Below are positions 61,164-64,000 of a DNA stretch of 64,000 nucleotides, in pieces (positions within the stretch are counted from its first letter, which is position 1; each line of letters begins with the position of its first letter). The notes beneath the pieces are model-generated. The model saw only the letters and a program-made list of their open reading frames with translations. It did no database searches and had not been told where the DNA came from. The DNA comes from Escallonia rubra (taxonomy: Eukaryota; Streptophyta; Magnoliopsida; Escalloniales; Escalloniaceae): positions 46,001 to 110,000 of the forward strand of contig JAVXUO010001736.1 in NCBI GenBank assembly GCA_033065855.1, in the 5' to 3' direction. A program made the translations under genes and the position numbers.

Positions 61164-63526
61164 TGTAACACCCCAGAAATTCAGAGCTCCGTCGCCCTGA
61201 ACTCCCGGGTCGTTAACCTACCGGATCACATCAAACCTATCAGACCTGTTCACTAACACATATTCCAAATCATCTAATTCAGCATCAACTCAGATTTCTC
61301 AAAATACTGGATCACAACTGCTTAACTTAAACTATTACAGCGTAGGTTCTTCGCAATTCAAATTTTCTAAGATCAAATAACAATACCGACCCACGCAAGG
61401 GTCTTACTATACCGTGGTGATGGGCTCATCAGAATCTAACTCAGTCTCTAACTCATTCCCGAACAATCTACTACTGATCATCATCTGCAGAAGGGAGTCA
61501 AACGAAGGGTGAGCTTTTAAGAGCTCAGTAAGGTCGTACAAGTACCAACGAAAGAATTACAAGACTATTCCAAGAATCCAACTGACGAAGATTTTCAGGA
61601 TAATTTAAACGGTAAAAAACACAATGATTTCCAAATAGGATCAAAATTCATCAGAAATAAGATACCAAAATCGCTAAATACAATCACAACGGGTCCCAAA
61701 ACAATCAACAAAAGATCCTTTTCAAAGTCATCAATTCCTAGATACGATGATGATTTTCCAAAGGATTTCAAAACGTACACAGATCATCTGAGACAGTTCT
61801 TTCCAAAATACACTAAAGATTTCTCAAAAAGAGTTCAACACGAGTACAAATTATTTCAGAGAATACTTTCCTGTCATTTCCGTAGCAGTCACGGCAATAT
61901 ACTGAACAGAGAAAATAAAAAAATTAACGTTGATCTTGGGCGATTGCAATGCCATTCCGGCAAGCTAACAGAGTGTATACATGCATAATGTACCAAAATA
62001 ATTACTAGTCCACTTGGGTACTAGCCTGCGTTTCCTGCAGGATTCAGACCAGCCTTATTACGCCCTCCCACAGAACGAAAACCCAAGTCAACACAGAAAA
62101 ATCAACAATATCAATGAGCTTTTACATAAGCTCCATTTACCAGAATCAGATCGAATTTTAATAACCATCGTATACCAGATAAGTCATCAATTCAGAATTT
62201 CAGAAGAAGATCACAATTAAACAACAAAAAGATTGCGAATAATTATCAAATTTAGTCACAACAATTTAGAAGAACGGATACAAACAATTACCAAATTGCT
62301 CAGCATACAATACATGCGAGCATAATAAGATTTTCAAATAATCGATTCAGGTTCAACATTCGGGTTTTCTGGGCAATAACATGTTAACATCAGTACACAA
62401 TTCAAAGTTTGGCATTAGCCATAAGTAAATCAATGAGAACTTACGAGTACGAGTTATCAGAATAAGGACTTGGACGAAAGTCCTTACCCAGGGTTCATAT
62501 AGAATCCCTTACCTGGATCCGCAGCTAATTTATTATAATCGGAAGTCTTTAGCTTTAACCTAAATGAGATGATCAAATCATCATAACATAGTCTACAGCA
62601 CAATATTATAACTTAATACGAACTCACAAATACTCCCAAAATGAACCCCTCTCATTGGGTATGTAAAATTACCAAAACGCCCCTAGGTGTAAAATTACCA
62701 AAATGCCCCTCTAGGACTTAAATCTGCCAAACGGCCTTCCCGTAAGTAGAATCATCCAAATAACCTTATTGTATGTCAATTTACACAAGAATACCTTTTG
62801 CTCATAAAATTATAAAAAAAAACCCTCGGGGTGACAAATTACTGAAATACCCCCTGGGGTTCGACATTGTAAGAATCCCAAAATATTATAAAATGCTATT
62901 TTAAGCATCCTGGTTTTATTTCTGAACTAAAAATAATTTCAGAAAATTTTCACCAGAAAATCCCGAACCGGTGTCCTCATTGAGCGTTAAAAGGCCAATT
63001 TCGGAAAAAAAAAAAAAAAAACCTATCAGTCTCAGAATGGCACGAAATTTTAGACAATGAATCATCAGAGTAAAATAGGGCTTTCATAAAATTTTCAGAT
63101 TAAAATAATTTAGTTTACTAGGCTAAATAATCCGTTATTTCTGTTTAATTAGTGCCCAAATTTAGCATCCTTCATGGATACCAAAAATTTCCGAAAAATT
63201 CTAGAGCGTAGTTCTCGTAAAAATATTGAGGTTTACAGTTTTGGACTTTGCCTAATTTTAGCCCTAAATATTTGTGAAATTTTGTGGAAAACCTGCCTAA
63301 TAAATTTTACCTTTAGCGACGATTACGTTTCTTATTCAAATTAAACACACACCAATTCACGCTTTTTGCACCTACTTCTCTTCTTCCTCCGGCTGCCATG
63401 ATCCATTCACACTCCCGATTCACAAATACACACTATTTCACTTCCAAAACACTACCACATTCACTCCAAAACACTACCACATTCACTACCCTCTTCACAA
63501 CACACACACTAACACAAAATCTCACC

Positions 63527-63567
<41 letters not shown>

Positions 63568-63661
63568 GAACACACACTCTAACCACTCAATCACACAGCA
63601 CACCACAGTCAAGAACACACCCACACCTTACAACGCAACACACACTAACTCACAGATTACA
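61164..63661. repeat. LTR-like AT-rich sequence
   Basis: Opens TGTAACACCCCAGAAATTC and may end ATTACA at 63661, where TGTAATACCTCGG follows. TGTAACACCCC / GGGGTGTTACA is a common edge of plant gypsy LTRs. The middle has repeated 'aaattaccaaaacgcccct'-type phrases (62660-62720). No protein domain is recognisable. The right border and orientation are uncertain. Confidence 0.35.
63522..63566. repeat. (CA)n microsatellite
   Basis: A run of about 18-20 CA units. Flanking DNA is also rich in ACAC, which explains the Thr/His-rich frames here. Confidence 0.95.
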
Positions 63662-64000
63662 TGTAATACCTCGGATTTTTGGATAGTGTGTAAAGAACAA
63701 TTAAAAAATATACTGATTTTGGATTAAGTAATGAATCAAAGAGAATTTTCTTGGAGTCCTTTAGTGACGAAATTAATATTTAATAGTTTTAGTGGCTAAT
63801 GTGATTAAATCAGATATTATTTAAACAAAAGAAGAAGAAGAGAGTTCGACTTGGATTAGGATTTTAAGTCATATTGTGATTAAATTAGTAATGAGGACTT
63901 TAAGTTATGTTATAATTACACTAACAATAAAGCTTTTAGTTGTATAAGAATTTCACTAGTAATAAGGATTTTTAGTTGTGTTATAATTATACTAGAAATT
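63662..64000. other. AT-rich window end
   Basis: Starts with TGTAATACCTCGGATTTTT, similar to the 61164 edge. Continues AT-rich with repeated 'taatgaggactttaagtt'-like phrases. No gene seen. Confidence 0.4.

Noticed and set aside
63398..63727. Thr/His-rich 109-codon frame
   Set aside because: Translation of a (CA)n tract and surrounding CA-rich DNA.

Overview
This is nuclear DNA from a flowering plant, most likely a dicot. The evidence is intron-rich plant genes, Ty1/copia and Ty3/gypsy retrotransposons, CACTA, hAT and Mutator-like transposons, and a small piece of plastid rpoC2. I cannot name the species. Only two loci look intact: a cytosolic fructose-1,6-bisphosphatase (minus strand, 12 coding exons, 341 codons) and a MINDY-3/FAM188A-type deubiquitinase (plus strand, 7 coding exons, 607 codons). 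For both I traced every splice junction and the reading frame closes.

Layout. 0.6-1.5 kb: wreck of a CYP81-like cytochrome P450. 1.7-5.2 kb: AT-rich DNA with an LTR-like block and a MITE. 5.2-10.1 kb: a copia retrotransposon with two 360-bp LTRs and a disabled gag-pol. 10.5-23.0 kb: eight LRR exons of an LRR-VIII-2-type receptor kinase. Exons six and seven are about 10 kb apart because the intron holds a transposon stack: a hAT-like element (8-bp target duplication) containing three fold-back elements in (TA)n tracts and a CACTA element (3-bp duplication). 23.3-24.4 kb: 3' half of a hAT transposase, where the receptor gene is cut off. 24.4-29.0 kb: gypsy gag plus its 5' LTR, which itself carries a small hAT MITE. 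29.7-35.0 kb: FBPase. 36.7-42.8 kb: a head-to-head inverted LTR pair, a minisatellite and a second gypsy LTR of the 26-29 kb family. 43.8-53.5 kb: MINDY-3. 55.6-59.2 kb: an intron-retaining pseudogene of proteasome subunit beta5 (PBE) with plastid DNA in its first intron. 59.6-60.8 kb: a Pack-MULE carrying a broken ATG18a fragment, flanked by a perfect 9-bp duplication. 61.2-64 kb: LTR-like AT-rich DNA.

The two intact genes are unrelated housekeeping functions (sucrose synthesis/gluconeogenesis, and ubiquitin editing); nothing here is an operon or cluster. The main interest is insertion history. Several transposition events can be read with target duplications, two elements carry host gene fragments (PPR, ATG18a), and a family of short fold-back elements is built from about twenty 23-bp palindromes. 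In MINDY-3, a 72-bp in-frame tandem duplication has copied a splice acceptor.
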